64,000 nt of DNA from Flavobacteriaceae bacterium PS02334. Its GTDB lineage: Bacteria; Bacteroidota; Bacteroidia; Flavobacteriales; Flavobacteriaceae. The notes below the pieces were generated by a model that saw only the letters and a list, made by a program, of their open reading frames with translations, was not told the origin of the DNA and searched no databases. Every line of letters starts with the position of its first letter. Position 1 is the stretch's first letter. The stretch covers positions 434,001 to 498,000 of the forward strand of contig JASCOH010000003.1 of assembly GCA_029959295.1 (NCBI GenBank). Reading direction: 5' to 3'. Made by a program: the position numbers and the translations under genes. Shown piece after piece: positions 18,997-28,676 of this stretch.

Positions 18997-19302
18997 ATGA
19001 AAAAAGTAATTTTTATTTTGACGGTGACAATAACACTGGCCGCAACCTATTCCTGCATGAATAAAAACAAGGATGTAAGACCGACTCCAATCCATATGAA
19101 TGAAGGCCAGGAAAGCGAAACTGCAAAAGCCTCCTACGAATGCCCTATGGATTGCGAAAAAGGAAAGGCGTACGGCGAGCAGGGAAAATGCCCGGTATGC
19201 GATATGGATTTAATTGCATCCGAAGCATTGCATGATGCCCAGGAAAGAGAAAATGGTGCTGTGAAAGACGGGCATGATGATCACGACAATCACTCACACT
19301 AA
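18997..19302 (+). CDS. Heavy-metal-binding lipoprotein (copy 2)
   Basis: A 101-residue protein with a lipobox-like TYSC, metal-binding core YECPMDCEKGKAY and GKCPVCDMDLI, and the His-rich end HDDHDNHSH. Paralogous to the protein at 11525. Lies 19 bases after the adaptor gene. Likely periplasmic metal chaperone; metal specificity inferred only from neighbours. Confidence 0.82.
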   Translation: MKKVIFILTVTITLAATYSCMNKNKDVRPTPIHMNEGQESETAKASYECPMDCEKGKAYGEQGKCPVCDMDLIASEALHDAQERENGAVKDGHDDHDNHSH

Positions 19303-19341
19303 AAGTCATGCAGATGGGCTGTGAATTAAAAAATAGAAAAC

Positions 19342-21354
19342 ATGATAGAGAAAGGTAAGAACGAATTTGAATCCCAGGAAAGTAGGCCAATCCTGGAAAA
19401 TGATTCAGTAAATCAGGAAAGCGGCTCCTCTAAAAAAGGCACGACGCATTCAGACGATGACGGCCATGACCATGGTGCGGCAATTGGCGAAGAGGATCCA
19501 GGCTGGAAAAGCCACTGGAAATTGCTTTTAGGAATCGTGATCCTGTTTATGATGCTGACCCTGGAGTTTGGATTTGAATATATTCCGCAATTCCCGATAA
19601 ACCTTGCAATTTTTGCCATTGCATACATCCTGACGGGCGGAAACGTTCTATATATGGCGTACCGCAAAGCCATCCGATTTGACTTCTTCAACGAGTTTTT
19701 CTTGATGAGCGTAGCTACGATCGGCGCATTTGCTATCGGTTCATACAGTGAGGGTGTTGCTGTTATGGCTTTCTACTCCATCGGTGAATGGTTCCAAGAT
19801 GCCGCGGTCAATCGCGCAAAAAGAAGCATCAAGGCGTTGCTTGATATCCGGCCCGACGAAGTTACCGTACTCAGGAATGGTGAAGGGGTGGTTGTAAACC
19901 CCAAGGAAGTCCTGTTGAACGAAGTCATTAGGGTAAAACCCGGTGAAAAAGTAGCACTCGATGGTACGATTGTTTCAGAGAAGGGTGCATTCAATACTGC
20001 CGCGCTCACCGGGGAAAGCAAACCCGACACCAAAATCAAAGGAGAAGCCATTTATGCGGGCATGATCAATCTGAATACTGTTGTAGACATAGAAGTGACT
20101 TCGCTCTTCCAGGACAGCAAGCTCAGCAAAATACTTGAGATGGTGCAGGACGCAACATCTAGAAAATCTCAGACACAGCTCTTCATCAGCAGATTTGCGA
20201 AGATATATACCCCAATCGTGTTCTTTTTGGCTTTGGCGGTATGCCTTGTCCCCTACTTCTTCGCAGACCCCTACATCTTCAATGTATGGTTCTACAGGGC
20301 GTTGGTGTTCCTGGTGATCAGCTGTCCGTGTGCATTGGTGGTATCCATCCCTTTGGGTTATTTCGGAGGCATTGGCCTTGCGTCAAGAAATGGAATCTTG
20401 TTCAAGGGCTCTAACTTTCTAGATGTAATGACAGGTATAAATGTAGTTGTCATGGATAAAACCGGCACATTGACCGAAGGCGTTTTCAAAGTGCAGGAAG
20501 TCGTTTCCAAGGATATTGAAGAGCCCTACCTTCTGAAGCTTACGGCGGCCATAGAAAGCCAGTCTACGCACCCTATCGGCCTGGCGATCCTGGAACATGC
20601 CGGCAAGGACAATGTAAAGGGAGTGAGTGTTGCTGCCGTGGAGGAAATTTCCGGACATGGCTTGAAGGGTGTCATCGACGGCAGGGAAGTATTGGCGGGA
20701 AATACCAAGCTGATGAAGAAATTCAACATTGCATATCCTGCAGAAATCGACAGCATCGTATACACGATTGTCGTGGTGGCGGTAGATAATAAATATGCAG
20801 GCCATATTACCATTGCCGATAAGATTAAGGAAGATGCCGCACAGGCAATAAAGGACCTCCATGCCTTAGACATACAGACCGTAATGCTCTCGGGAGACAA
20901 ACAATCTGTCGTAGATGAGGTGGCCGGACAATTAGGGATGGATAATGCCTATGGCGATCTGCTTCCTGAAGGAAAAGTTGAAAAGGTTCAGGCCTTGAAG
21001 GACCAGGGCAGACACATTGCCTTTGTCGGTGACGGAGTAAACGATGCGCCAGTGGTAGCTCTGGCCGACGCAGGCATTGCAATGGGTGGCCTGGGAAGTG
21101 ATGCGACCATCGAGACCGCAGATATCGTCATTCAGAACGACCAGCCCTCAAAGATTGTAACCGCAATCAAAATTGGCAAGATTACAAAACAGATCGTATG
21201 GCAGAATATCATCCTGGCAATGGTGGTAAAGATCATCGTACTGGGATTGGGCGCGGGCGGCATAGCGACGTTATGGGAAGCCGTTATTGCAGATGTTGGT
21301 GTGGCCCTGCTGGCCATCTTGAACGCTGTCAGGATACAGCGAATAAAATTCTAG
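19342..21354 (+). CDS. Heavy-metal P-type ATPase (Zn/Cd/Co type)
   Basis: A 670-residue P1B-type ATPase. The CPC metal-transport motif is at 328-330, the phosphorylated Asp in DKTGTLT at 372, and VGDGVNDAP near the C-terminal end. The N-terminus lacks a classical CxxC metal-binding domain and has a short His-rich stretch (SDDDGHDHG) instead. CPC with a C-terminal helix carrying D (VIADVGVALLAILNAVR) fits the ZntA/CadA group. It pumps divalent metal from cytoplasm to periplasm, where the RND pump takes over. Confidence 0.92.
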   Translation: MIEKGKNEFESQESRPILENDSVNQESGSSKKGTTHSDDDGHDHGAAIGEEDPGWKSHWKLLLGIVILFMMLTLEFGFEYIPQFPINLAIFAIAYILTGGNVLYMAYRKAIRFDFFNEFFLMSVATIGAFAIGSYSEGVAVMAFYSIGEWFQDAAVNRAKRSIKALLDIRPDEVTVLRNGEGVVVNPKEVLLNEVIRVKPGEKVALDGTIVSEKGAFNTAALTGESKPDTKIKGEAIYAGMINLNTVVDIEVTSLFQDSKLSKILEMVQDATSRKSQTQLFISRFAKIYTPIVFFLALAVCLVPYFFADPYIFNVWFYRALVFLVISCPCALVVSIPLGYFGGIGLASRNGILFKGSNFLDVMTGINVVVMDKTGTLTEGVFKVQEVVSKDIEEPYLLKLTAAIESQSTHPIGLAILEHAGKDNVKGVSVAAVEEISGHGLKGVIDGREVLAGNTKLMKKFNIAYPAEIDSIVYTIVVVAVDNKYAGHITIADKIKEDAAQAIKDLHALDIQTVMLSGDKQSVVDEVAGQLGMDNAYGDLLPEGKVEKVQALKDQGRHIAFVGDGVNDAPVVALADAGIAMGGLGSDATIETADIVIQNDQPSKIVTAIKIGKITKQIVWQNIILAMVVKIIVLGLGAGGIATLWEAVIADVGVALLAILNAVRIQRIKF

Positions 21355-21357
21355 GCC

Positions 21358-22041
21358 ATGAAAAGCAGGATGATGCAATACAACTGGGTAGTAAAGACAA
21401 GCGGCTATCAAAAACTGGGGCTTTCCATCCTGCTTTCGGCTGCCGCATTTGCCCTACTGCTGTTCTTGCACCTTGAGATATTTACCAGGGCGGCCATCGC
21501 ATGGGACATTTTCGCGCTGTCGATGATAGTGATGAGCTGGATGTTGTTTTGCACCACCAAGGCGGCCGAACAGCATGCGGTTGTAGGGAAACAGGATGAT
21601 AGGCTCAAGGTCATTTTCACCGTCGTCCTTATTTCCATATGTGCCAGTTTATTTGGCGTCCTGTTCCTGATTGCCCAGAAGAACGACGGCATGCCCAACA
21701 AAGATTTAAACACCTTTGCAACACTGCTTGCGGTTGCCCTTTCCTGGATAATGCTGCACACCATCTTTACGATACGCTATGCACACCTGTATCATGACCA
21801 TAACAGGCTGCATACGGGAAGCGATGTCGGCGGCATTGAGTTTCCCGATAAAGCAAGGCCTGACTATCTTGATTTTGCCTATTTTTCGTTTGTCATCGGA
21901 ATGACATTCCAGGTATCGGATGTTTGCGTGACCTCTCCAATGGTCAGGCGCTACGTGCTGATGCACAGTCTGCTTTCCTTTATGTTCAACACGATCATAG
22001 TTGCCTTGACAATAAATACAATTGCCGACCTCAATCAATAA
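21358..22041 (+). CDS. DUF1345 family membrane protein
   Basis: A 227-residue membrane protein with about five helices and the DUF1345 pattern DFAYFSFVIGMTFQVSDV followed by RRYVLMHSLLSFMFNTIIVA. Function unknown. The start is three bases after the P-type ATPase stop, so it belongs to the metal operon. Confidence 0.85.
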   Translation: MKSRMMQYNWVVKTSGYQKLGLSILLSAAAFALLLFLHLEIFTRAAIAWDIFALSMIVMSWMLFCTTKAAEQHAVVGKQDDRLKVIFTVVLISICASLFGVLFLIAQKNDGMPNKDLNTFATLLAVALSWIMLHTIFTIRYAHLYHDHNRLHTGSDVGGIEFPDKARPDYLDFAYFSFVIGMTFQVSDVCVTSPMVRRYVLMHSLLSFMFNTIIVALTINTIADLNQ

Positions 22042-22055
22042 AAAAAAAACATAAG

Positions 22056-22523
22056 ATGGACATAGCCACAGAATTACCAATACTATTAAAATTGATCCTT
22101 TCCTTCATACTGGGTGCCTTTATCGGCTTGGACAGGGAAATGCATGGCCGCGATGCGGGAATAAGGACCTATGCGGCGGTCTGTATCGGGGCAACATTGT
22201 TTACGGCAATTGCCGCACACCTGGTGGGCGACGCGGCGGCAACTTCAAGGGTTGTTGCAAACATCATTACGGGAGTTGGCTTTCTCGGTGCCGGGATCAT
22301 CTACAGGAACAATAGCCAAGGCACCTCCCATGGTTTGACCACGGCGGCAACCGTATGGTGTACCTCTGCCGTAGGAGTGGCTGTGGGCCTTGATATGTTC
22401 ATCATAGCCATCGTGAGTGCACTGGCATTGTATTTCCTTTTGTCATTGCATCATCAAAAGTGGTATATCAGGTGGAAGAACAAGGCAATACATAAACATG
22501 AAAAATCCAATCCGGAAGATTAA
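22056..22523 (+). CDS. MgtC/SapB family protein
   Basis: A 155-residue membrane protein: LLKLILSFILGAFIGLDREM, then GIRTYAAVCIGATLF and the conserved ITGVGFLGAGIIYR. This is the MgtC membrane domain without the C-terminal cytoplasmic domain of pathogen MgtC. MgtC proteins affect magnesium homeostasis and ATP synthase or stress survival. I take the ATG at 22056 (MDIATELP), 15 bases after the preceding stop; the frame extends further upstream over the previous gene. Confidence 0.88.
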   Translation: MDIATELPILLKLILSFILGAFIGLDREMHGRDAGIRTYAAVCIGATLFTAIAAHLVGDAAATSRVVANIITGVGFLGAGIIYRNNSQGTSHGLTTAATVWCTSAVGVAVGLDMFIIAIVSALALYFLLSLHHQKWYIRWKNKAIHKHEKSNPED

Positions 22524-22541
22524 TTTTTAAAGCAAGGATTT

Positions 22542-23429
22542 ATGCTGATCAAAAACACCACACATTCCATCCTTTATTTCCTCAAATGCATGAGGATGGA
22601 TATCATATTCATTGTCGTCTATGCTGTTATCATGGGAACGGTAGACCACAATACATTCTTAAAGAATATTGCAATACCCTTGCCGGTAACGACCATAACA
22701 GGCACCGTTGTGGCCCTGCTGCTGGCTTTCAGGACTGCACAGTCCTATGACCGTTGGTGGGAAGCACGCAAGGTATGGGGAGAGATCGTAAATGATTCGC
22801 GCACAATAACCAGGCAGTTTAAGCAGTTCTTACCGGCTGCCGATGCCTCGGCTGAACTGGCCCTATTTGCCGAAAGGCAAATTATCTGGTGCCATGCCTT
22901 GTCAGAGACGCTTCGTCTACAGCCATTCTCGGCAAAGGTGCAGTTGTACCTGGACAGCAATGCCATCCAGAGCAATAATGTACCTGCCGGACTGCTCGAT
23001 AGGCATTCTGAACAATTGGCGGCCGTCTCGCAAAAATTTGCCCTCAACGATAACAAGCAAGTGCAAATCGATACGACACTCGCCAGGCTGAACGATGCCA
23101 TGGGAAAATGTGAAAGGATAAAGAACACTGTTTTCCCAAAGTCCTACAGCTTACTGATCCACTTCCTGATCTACTGTCTGGCCTCAATCCTTCCCTTTGG
23201 TCTGGACGATACTTTTCCCCTTTTGGAAATCTTCCTTACCATGATCATACCGTTGATGCTGATTGCCGTTGAACAGACAGCGATTATCATGCAGAATCCC
23301 TTTGAGAACCAGCCTACAGATATCCCCATGACAAGGCTGTCTGATGTCATAGAAATGAATATAAATGAAATCGTCAGCGGCAAAAAAATTGTTGCGGTTT
23401 CAGGCAATGAATCCTACTATATAAATTAA
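22542..23429 (+). CDS. Bestrophin-like channel protein
   Basis: A 295-residue protein of the bacterial bestrophin family: LLLAFRTAQSYDRWWEARKVWGEIVNDSR in the N-terminal third and FENQPTDIPMTRLSDVIEMN near the end. Bacterial homologues form pentameric cation channels. It lies 18 bases after the MgtC-like gene in the metal operon. Ion specificity unknown. Confidence 0.9.
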   Translation: MLIKNTTHSILYFLKCMRMDIIFIVVYAVIMGTVDHNTFLKNIAIPLPVTTITGTVVALLLAFRTAQSYDRWWEARKVWGEIVNDSRTITRQFKQFLPAADASAELALFAERQIIWCHALSETLRLQPFSAKVQLYLDSNAIQSNNVPAGLLDRHSEQLAAVSQKFALNDNKQVQIDTTLARLNDAMGKCERIKNTVFPKSYSLLIHFLIYCLASILPFGLDDTFPLLEIFLTMIIPLMLIAVEQTAIIMQNPFENQPTDIPMTRLSDVIEMNINEIVSGKKIVAVSGNESYYIN

Positions 23430-23442
23430 CAACCCTATTCCA

Positions 23443-23808
23443 ATGGAACATCTGCAACCAAACCACCACCACTCCGGCCACAAGCACGGAGCGCTCATTG
23501 CGCAGCTTTTGGATTGCGCAGAGGCCTGTGAAACCTGCGCATCGTCCTGCCTTGATGAAATTGATGTTACGCCGATGGCACATTGCATAGAAATCGACAG
23601 GGACTGTGCAGACATATGCATACTGGCTGCAAAGTTACTTGCCCGCGACAGCGAATTCGTGCACGGATTGCTGGCAACATGTGAAAAAGCCTGCAGCCGT
23701 TGTGCCGATGAATGCAGCAAACACGATCATATGCATTGCATACGCTGCGCCGAAATAGCCGAAATGTGCGCTCAGGCATGCCACATGCATGGTGAAAACA
23801 GAAATTAG
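23443..23808 (+). CDS. Four-helix-bundle copper-binding protein (Csp-like)
   Basis: A 121-residue protein with 15 cysteines spaced along helices (for example CAEACETCASSC and CIRCAEIAEMCAQAC) and a His-rich start. This is the pattern of copper storage proteins (Csp), which hold many Cu(I) ions inside a four-helix bundle. No signal peptide is seen, so it is probably cytosolic (Csp3-like). Last gene of the metal operon, 13 bases after the bestrophin gene. Confidence 0.85.
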   Translation: MEHLQPNHHHSGHKHGALIAQLLDCAEACETCASSCLDEIDVTPMAHCIEIDRDCADICILAAKLLARDSEFVHGLLATCEKACSRCADECSKHDHMHCIRCAEIAEMCAQACHMHGENRN

Positions 23809-23862
23809 CCAGGCTGCTTTTTTCCTTGGCAATCTGTATTGAAGTCTACTTTATGCAACCGG

Positions 23863-23888
23863 TTGATAGCAGCAGCGCTGGCTATCAA
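23863..23888 (+). repeat. Inverted repeat after the metal operon
   Basis: TTGATAGC and GCTATCAA separated by ten bases. No T run follows, so a terminator is doubtful. Nothing else is seen between the Csp-like gene and the gene at 24085. Confidence 0.35.
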
Positions 23889-24084
23889 TCACAGTGCCAT
23901 AAAGCTGTCCCGGGCAAATAATGCCTCATCCGTTTATCCGCCTTGCACTTGCAACGGTTGCTTGCAGATGGAGGAATGGAAATTATGATCAAACCCTCTT
24001 TTATAAATTATGTGAAAGCGCAAAACAGGCCGTAAAGCCGTCAAGCGTTACCCCCTTTATTTATCAACCCCTAATTGAAAAGAC

Positions 24085-26040
24085 GTGAAAAAACTCTTAT
24101 CATGCCACAGGTATGCCCTGTTGGTACACTTTATTCTATTGTTTCTGGTGATCTCCCAAATATTGAGATTGGCCTTCTTCATATGGCAGTATGATGAAGT
24201 TTCATGGAACATCATTGACCTTTCAATGACACTGCTAACAGGACTGTTTTTCGATCTCGGCACCGTCCTTTTCCTTACGCTTGCCGCCTTTCTCTACTAT
24301 TCCCTTATGCCTGATCGATGGATAGGCTCAGTTATGGACAAGGTCCTGATCTGGTTATTTACATCCTTGACGGTTTTTATCATGGTCCTTGTCTTCTTTG
24401 CAGAAATAACCTTTTGGGATGAATTTAGAACGCGGTTCAATTTCATTGCCGTCGACTATCTTATTTATACCCATGAGGTCGTTGCGAACATTGAAGAATC
24501 TTATCCCCTTCCGATCCTCATAGCTGGAGCCGTGTCCATAACCCTTGGAATACTTTATTCCTTCTGGGTGGGCAAATCGTTTAAAAAGACCCTCTCAAGC
24601 AAGTGCGGCCTAAAGGCTAGGCTGCTGGTACTAGCAATTACGATGGGAACCGCCGCGCTCTTCACTGCTTTCGTTTCAAATGCCGATGCCGAGTGGTCCG
24701 ATAACCGTTACAATTCTGAAATCTCCAAAGCTGGAATCTATTCGTTCTTTGCCGCTTTCAGGAACAATCAGATGAAGTACGATGAATTCTATACGTCGGT
24801 TGAGGACAGCAGGGCGTTTCAGATCGTCAAGGAAAAACTTGATGACGCCAATGGCGGCTATACCAAAGGAGGCTTTTCCATACACCGTCCGATAAAGGAT
24901 TCGCTGCCCACCGAAGAAAGGAAAAATGTAATATTCATCCTGGTGGAAAGCTTCAGCGGGAGCTTTCTTAAAGAATTCGGAAATGCGGATGCTATCACCC
25001 CGTTCGTTGACAGCCTCGCACAAAACAGTATCTTCTTTGAAAACATGTTTGCCACCGGAACCCGCACTGTCCGGGGCATGGAGGCCGTAACGCTGTCCAT
25101 ACCGCCCACACCTGGGCAAAGCATCGTAAAGCGCCCTGAAAACCAAAATCTGTTCACGGTATCCAATGTTTTCAAGTCGAAGCAGTACGATTGCAATTTC
25201 TTCTATGGGGGCGATGGGTATTTCGACAACATGAATGCCTATTTCGGCGGTAACGGCTTTACCATCTACGACCGCGGACGCGGCAGCGTCTTAAGCGACA
25301 AGATAAAAACAGACAGGAATAATATTGAAGACAGCGAAGTTACATTCGAAAATGCCTGGGGGATCTGTGATGAAGACGTCTATGCCAAGATGCTGAAGGT
25401 GGCAGACCGGCAACATCAAGAAAAGCTTCCCTTTTTCAATTTTGTGATGACAACATCAAACCACAGGCCCTATACCTATCCATCCGGCAAAATTGATATC
25501 GAACCCGGTTCGGGCCGCAATGGAGCTGTAAAGTATACCGATTACGCCTTAAGGCAATTATTTAAGAAGGCGTCCCTGAAGCCATGGTATAAGAATACAG
25601 TCTTTGTAATCATTGCGGACCATTGCGCCAACAGCGCCGGAAAGGATGAAATAGATGTAGCCAACTACCACATACCTGCCATGATAGTCAATTTTCCTGA
25701 AATACAAAATCAAAAAATACGGAAACAATGTTCCCAGATAGATATTTTCCCCACACTGTTTTCCCTGATGCACTGGAATTATGAATCCGACTTTTTTGGA
25801 AAAAATGTGTTGCATAATTCCTTTGAAGAACGTGCATTCGTCGGCACCTACCGAAAACTCGCATTGATGAAAAAAAACAAGGTCATGGTCCTTTCGGACC
25901 AGAAGAAGCAAAATTTCTACCGTTGGGACAAAACAGACAATAGCTTAAAGCCGCTTCCAATGGACAAAGGTTTTTTAGAGGAGACCATTTCATGGTACCA
26001 GACCGCTGACTACCTGTTCACCAATAAATTATTGAAATAA
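24085..26040 (+). CDS. LTA-synthase-like sulfatase-fold membrane protein
   Basis: A 651-residue protein with five N-terminal membrane helices and a large extracytoplasmic sulfatase-type domain from about residue 270: NVIFILVESFSGSFLKEFG, ATGTRTVRGMEAV (catalytic Thr region), and FVIIADHCANSAG late in the domain. The family moves phosphoglycerol or phosphoethanolamine headgroups. In a Gram-negative, lipoteichoic acid is not expected, so modification of another glycan or lipid is likelier. GTG start at 24085. Its stop overlaps the lipid kinase start by one base. Confidence 0.88.
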   Translation: MKKLLSCHRYALLVHFILLFLVISQILRLAFFIWQYDEVSWNIIDLSMTLLTGLFFDLGTVLFLTLAAFLYYSLMPDRWIGSVMDKVLIWLFTSLTVFIMVLVFFAEITFWDEFRTRFNFIAVDYLIYTHEVVANIEESYPLPILIAGAVSITLGILYSFWVGKSFKKTLSSKCGLKARLLVLAITMGTAALFTAFVSNADAEWSDNRYNSEISKAGIYSFFAAFRNNQMKYDEFYTSVEDSRAFQIVKEKLDDANGGYTKGGFSIHRPIKDSLPTEERKNVIFILVESFSGSFLKEFGNADAITPFVDSLAQNSIFFENMFATGTRTVRGMEAVTLSIPPTPGQSIVKRPENQNLFTVSNVFKSKQYDCNFFYGGDGYFDNMNAYFGGNGFTIYDRGRGSVLSDKIKTDRNNIEDSEVTFENAWGICDEDVYAKMLKVADRQHQEKLPFFNFVMTTSNHRPYTYPSGKIDIEPGSGRNGAVKYTDYALRQLFKKASLKPWYKNTVFVIIADHCANSAGKDEIDVANYHIPAMIVNFPEIQNQKIRKQCSQIDIFPTLFSLMHWNYESDFFGKNVLHNSFEERAFVGTYRKLALMKKNKVMVLSDQKKQNFYRWDKTDNSLKPLPMDKGFLEETISWYQTADYLFTNKLLK

Positions 26041-26918
26041 TGGTCTATATCCACTTCATAGTAAACCCGATCTCCGGAAAAGGCAATCACAATATAACCA
26101 ACACACTCCTGAGTGTATATTTTCCATCGTCAAAATATAAAATCAAGGTCGATTATACGGAATACAAAGGGCATGCAATTTTGCTGGCAAGGGATGCTGT
26201 GGAGAACGGCCCTGACTGCATCGTTGCCTGTGGCGGTGATGGCACCATAAGCGAGGTCGCCGCCGTTATGGTAAACCTTAAAATTCCCTTAGGCATAGTC
26301 CCTGTAGGCTCAGGCAATGGGCTTGCGTCAAACCTTAGGATTCCAAAGGATGTCGGGCTGGCGGTAAGAATGATCAAGAACCGCCGCGAATCATTCATAG
26401 ATGTTGGAAAAGTGAACAACCAGTATTTTTTCAGCAACATGGGAATAGGAATTGACGCCGTGATCATAAGGAAATATGAGGAGAACAACCAAAGGAGCTT
26501 GTACGGCTACATAAAGGCGGCACTCTGGGCAAGCTTGAATTACAAGCCCTTTGATACGGTTGTAATTCTTAATGGAAGAACCTTGGAAATGAGACCTTTT
26601 ATGCTGTTTGTTTCAAATTCCAATGAAATGGGTTACAATATGGGCCTAACGCCCGATGCAGAATTAAATGACGGGCTCCTTGACCTTGTAATTGTGCCGG
26701 AACTTAATTTTTGGGAAAAACTGTATCTAGGGTACTGCATATTGACCAATAGCAGTACCAGATTCAACAAGGCTTCCCGCGAATCCATCCGTCATATTGA
26801 CATTGAGCTCCCCGACAAGATATTCCTAGACATACAGACAGACGGCGAATACCATAATTTCAGGACCAATAAGCTTCAGGTAGAAGTCATTAAAAATGGA
26901 CTTAGGGTCATCTGCTAA
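26040..26918 (+). CDS. Diacylglycerol kinase-type lipid kinase
   Basis: A 292-residue protein of the DagK/YegS family: HFIVNPISGKGN at the start, CIVACGGDGTISEVAAVM (nucleotide-binding GGDGT), then GIVPVGSGNGLASNL. It phosphorylates diacylglycerol or a related lipid in the cytoplasm. The ATG overlaps the stop of the preceding LTA-synthase-like gene by one base, so the two are translationally coupled. Headgroup transferases of that kind release diacylglycerol, which this kinase could recycle. Confidence 0.9.
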   Translation: MVYIHFIVNPISGKGNHNITNTLLSVYFPSSKYKIKVDYTEYKGHAILLARDAVENGPDCIVACGGDGTISEVAAVMVNLKIPLGIVPVGSGNGLASNLRIPKDVGLAVRMIKNRRESFIDVGKVNNQYFFSNMGIGIDAVIIRKYEENNQRSLYGYIKAALWASLNYKPFDTVVILNGRTLEMRPFMLFVSNSNEMGYNMGLTPDAELNDGLLDLVIVPELNFWEKLYLGYCILTNSSTRFNKASRESIRHIDIELPDKIFLDIQTDGEYHNFRTNKLQVEVIKNGLRVIC

Positions 26919-26941
26919 AGATTGGGACAACCCTATAAAAA

Positions 26942-26971
26942 AACCTCCGTTACCTGAAGTTGACGGAGGTT
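26942..26971 (-). terminator. Rho-independent terminator for the nuclease gene
   Basis: Perfect 9-bp stem AACCTCCGT / ACGGAGGTT with a 12-base loop. On the minus strand it is followed by TTTTTT. It lies between the convergent lipid kinase and endonuclease genes. Confidence 0.85.
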
Positions 26972-27079
26972 ATTACGCTGCTATCAAAAGCCTTGGCATG
27001 CCCTTGATTGCGCTTTTAATAAAATAGGTGAGAACTGCACCTGAATTATCTGACGTATGCCGCAGCTGGCCGTACGCGA

Positions 27080-28171
27080 TTACTCAACTATTATTTTTTT
27101 CGTCACCGTTTGGTTTCTCACAGAAAGTTTCAAAAGATACAAGCCCTGCTTCAGGTCGCCTATTGCATAAGTATCACCCACCGGCTTGGGCTTTTTAATT
27201 CGCTGCAGCAGCTGGCCGTTGATGGAGAACAGTTCAATTTCATCCAGTTGTGTCTGGCTCCCGATGTTCACCCTTTGGTTGCGTGATGGGTTTGGATAAA
27301 TCACCAGGCTTGAAAAGACATCAAAAGTTTCCACAAATAAAGCATTCCCCCAAATCATAGTGACATACGAATTGTCGTCGATGAACGGATTCCTGTTTCC
27401 CTGGCGGGCATATATCGCGTTGTTCCTGGCAACTTCAAACGCGCTCACTGGATCCATCTGGTTCCATGCCAAGAGGATATTCCTGAAAGTGTCCGTGAAG
27501 ACCTGGGTGGTCGTACCGTTAAACATTGGGTAGGAAACGCCCCAGCTTGTAATTTCATTTTGGTAACGGGTGGCAAAATAAAAGTACATTCGGGCAATAT
27601 CGCCCTTGAACTCATCGATAGGTTCAAAAACAATCCCACTATATCCCGCGGCATAACCGCTATTTGACGCCTGTCCTAATTTAGAGCCGTTTGAAGAGGT
27701 ATAGCTTGAAGTAGGGCCGACTTTTCCATGGGGATAGTTGTTTCGCATCCCATTTACCTTTCCGTCTGTAGGGGTTATGAAATGCGCATCACTTTTCATG
27801 GGAGCATCTTCATTAAAGACAGATTGGGGAATAATGTGCTCCCTGTTATAGCAATCACCCTCTATACTGTAACTACCGCACTGGTTATTTCCCGGGGTAT
27901 AATTATAAGGATCTGTTCCTAGCGGATTTTCCGAGTACATGTCCAATACCGAACCGTCATCTTCATAGAAATAATCACGGTCCGAATTATTGTATGTGGT
28001 ATATAATCCGGCATAGCCTTTGTCAGTATGTCCCTTTATTATGTTGTACAGCTGTGTTTTCAGGCTATATCCCGTTCCGGATGCTGAATTGTAATAGTTG
28101 GCCGGTGCCTGGGCAAAACAAGTTAGGCTCAAGAGCAAAATTGTTGAAATATAGATTTTTTTAATTTCCAT
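27080..28171 (-). CDS. Secreted endonuclease I with T9SS sorting domain
   Basis: A 363-residue protein: signal peptide (MEIKKIYISTILLLSLTCFAQ is cut near residue 20), an endonuclease I (EndA/NucM) domain with the catalytic HIIPQSVF and the following GKVNGMRNNYPHG, and a C-terminal domain of about 70 residues starting VIYPNPSRNQ and ending TKKIIVE. That end is a type A sorting signal of the type IX secretion system, so it is exported to the surface or medium. It degrades nucleic acid non-specifically, probably for phosphate or DNA scavenging. Confidence 0.93.
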   Translation of the reverse strand: MEIKKIYISTILLLSLTCFAQAPANYYNSASGTGYSLKTQLYNIIKGHTDKGYAGLYTTYNNSDRDYFYEDDGSVLDMYSENPLGTDPYNYTPGNNQCGSYSIEGDCYNREHIIPQSVFNEDAPMKSDAHFITPTDGKVNGMRNNYPHGKVGPTSSYTSSNGSKLGQASNSGYAAGYSGIVFEPIDEFKGDIARMYFYFATRYQNEITSWGVSYPMFNGTTTQVFTDTFRNILLAWNQMDPVSAFEVARNNAIYARQGNRNPFIDDNSYVTMIWGNALFVETFDVFSSLVIYPNPSRNQRVNIGSQTQLDEIELFSINGQLLQRIKKPKPVGDTYAIGDLKQGLYLLKLSVRNQTVTKKIIVE

Positions 28172-28355
28172 TCGTATTAATTTATAGATATTTTGAGAAA
28201 GATTGATCTATGTCGTGATGCCGCCTAACGGATAAATGCCTGTGCATCGATAAGTATAAGCGCATCCATTCTTGCCTTACCGCGGCAGCGATAAGGGTAA
28301 TTAGAGAATGCCTGCACGGTATTTGGCAGGATATAAGAACTGGTGATTTAGGGAA

Positions 28356-28676
28356 TCAGTCAATTTTGGGCGGCTGCCATATCTCAATTGGATAAAGCAA
28401 TAAGATGGCATCCTGATGGCTGAATTGGTGCCTTGCTGTTTTTTCAGGACTAAAAAGGCTGATGATTTTATTGGGAAGGGAAACAAAAATCACCTTATGG
28501 AAACAAATAAAATTGGAGCAACGGTGCTGGCCATGGTGCTCAGAATGATCTTCCGCCTCCCGATTCGTATTGCAAATTTTCTTTTGCTCTGACAAGTGAC
28601 CATGCAATATTTTAAATGCCGGGGCAAATGCCAGGCTTAAGATGTAGAAACCCAATAAAATTGCTGTATGTTTCAT
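28356..28676 (-). CDS. Small secreted His/Cys protein, divergent DUF6660-like (copy 3)
   Basis: A 106-residue protein with an N-terminal hydrophobic helix, a His-rich segment (EDHSEHHGQHRCSNFICF) and the C-terminal IWQPPKID. The tail and general plan match the proteins at 10814 and 12898, although the CSPFC core is reduced. A perfect -7 element TATATTTG ends four bases before the ATG, again suggesting a leaderless mRNA. Function unknown; metal binding likely. Confidence 0.65.
   Translation of the reverse strand: MKHTAILLGFYILSLAFAPAFKILHGHLSEQKKICNTNREAEDHSEHHGQHRCSNFICFHKVIFVSLPNKIISLFSPEKTARHQFSHQDAILLLYPIEIWQPPKID

Noticed and set aside
23863-23888. Terminator of the metal operon
   Set aside because: An inverted repeat but without a following T run on either strand; listed only as a repeat.
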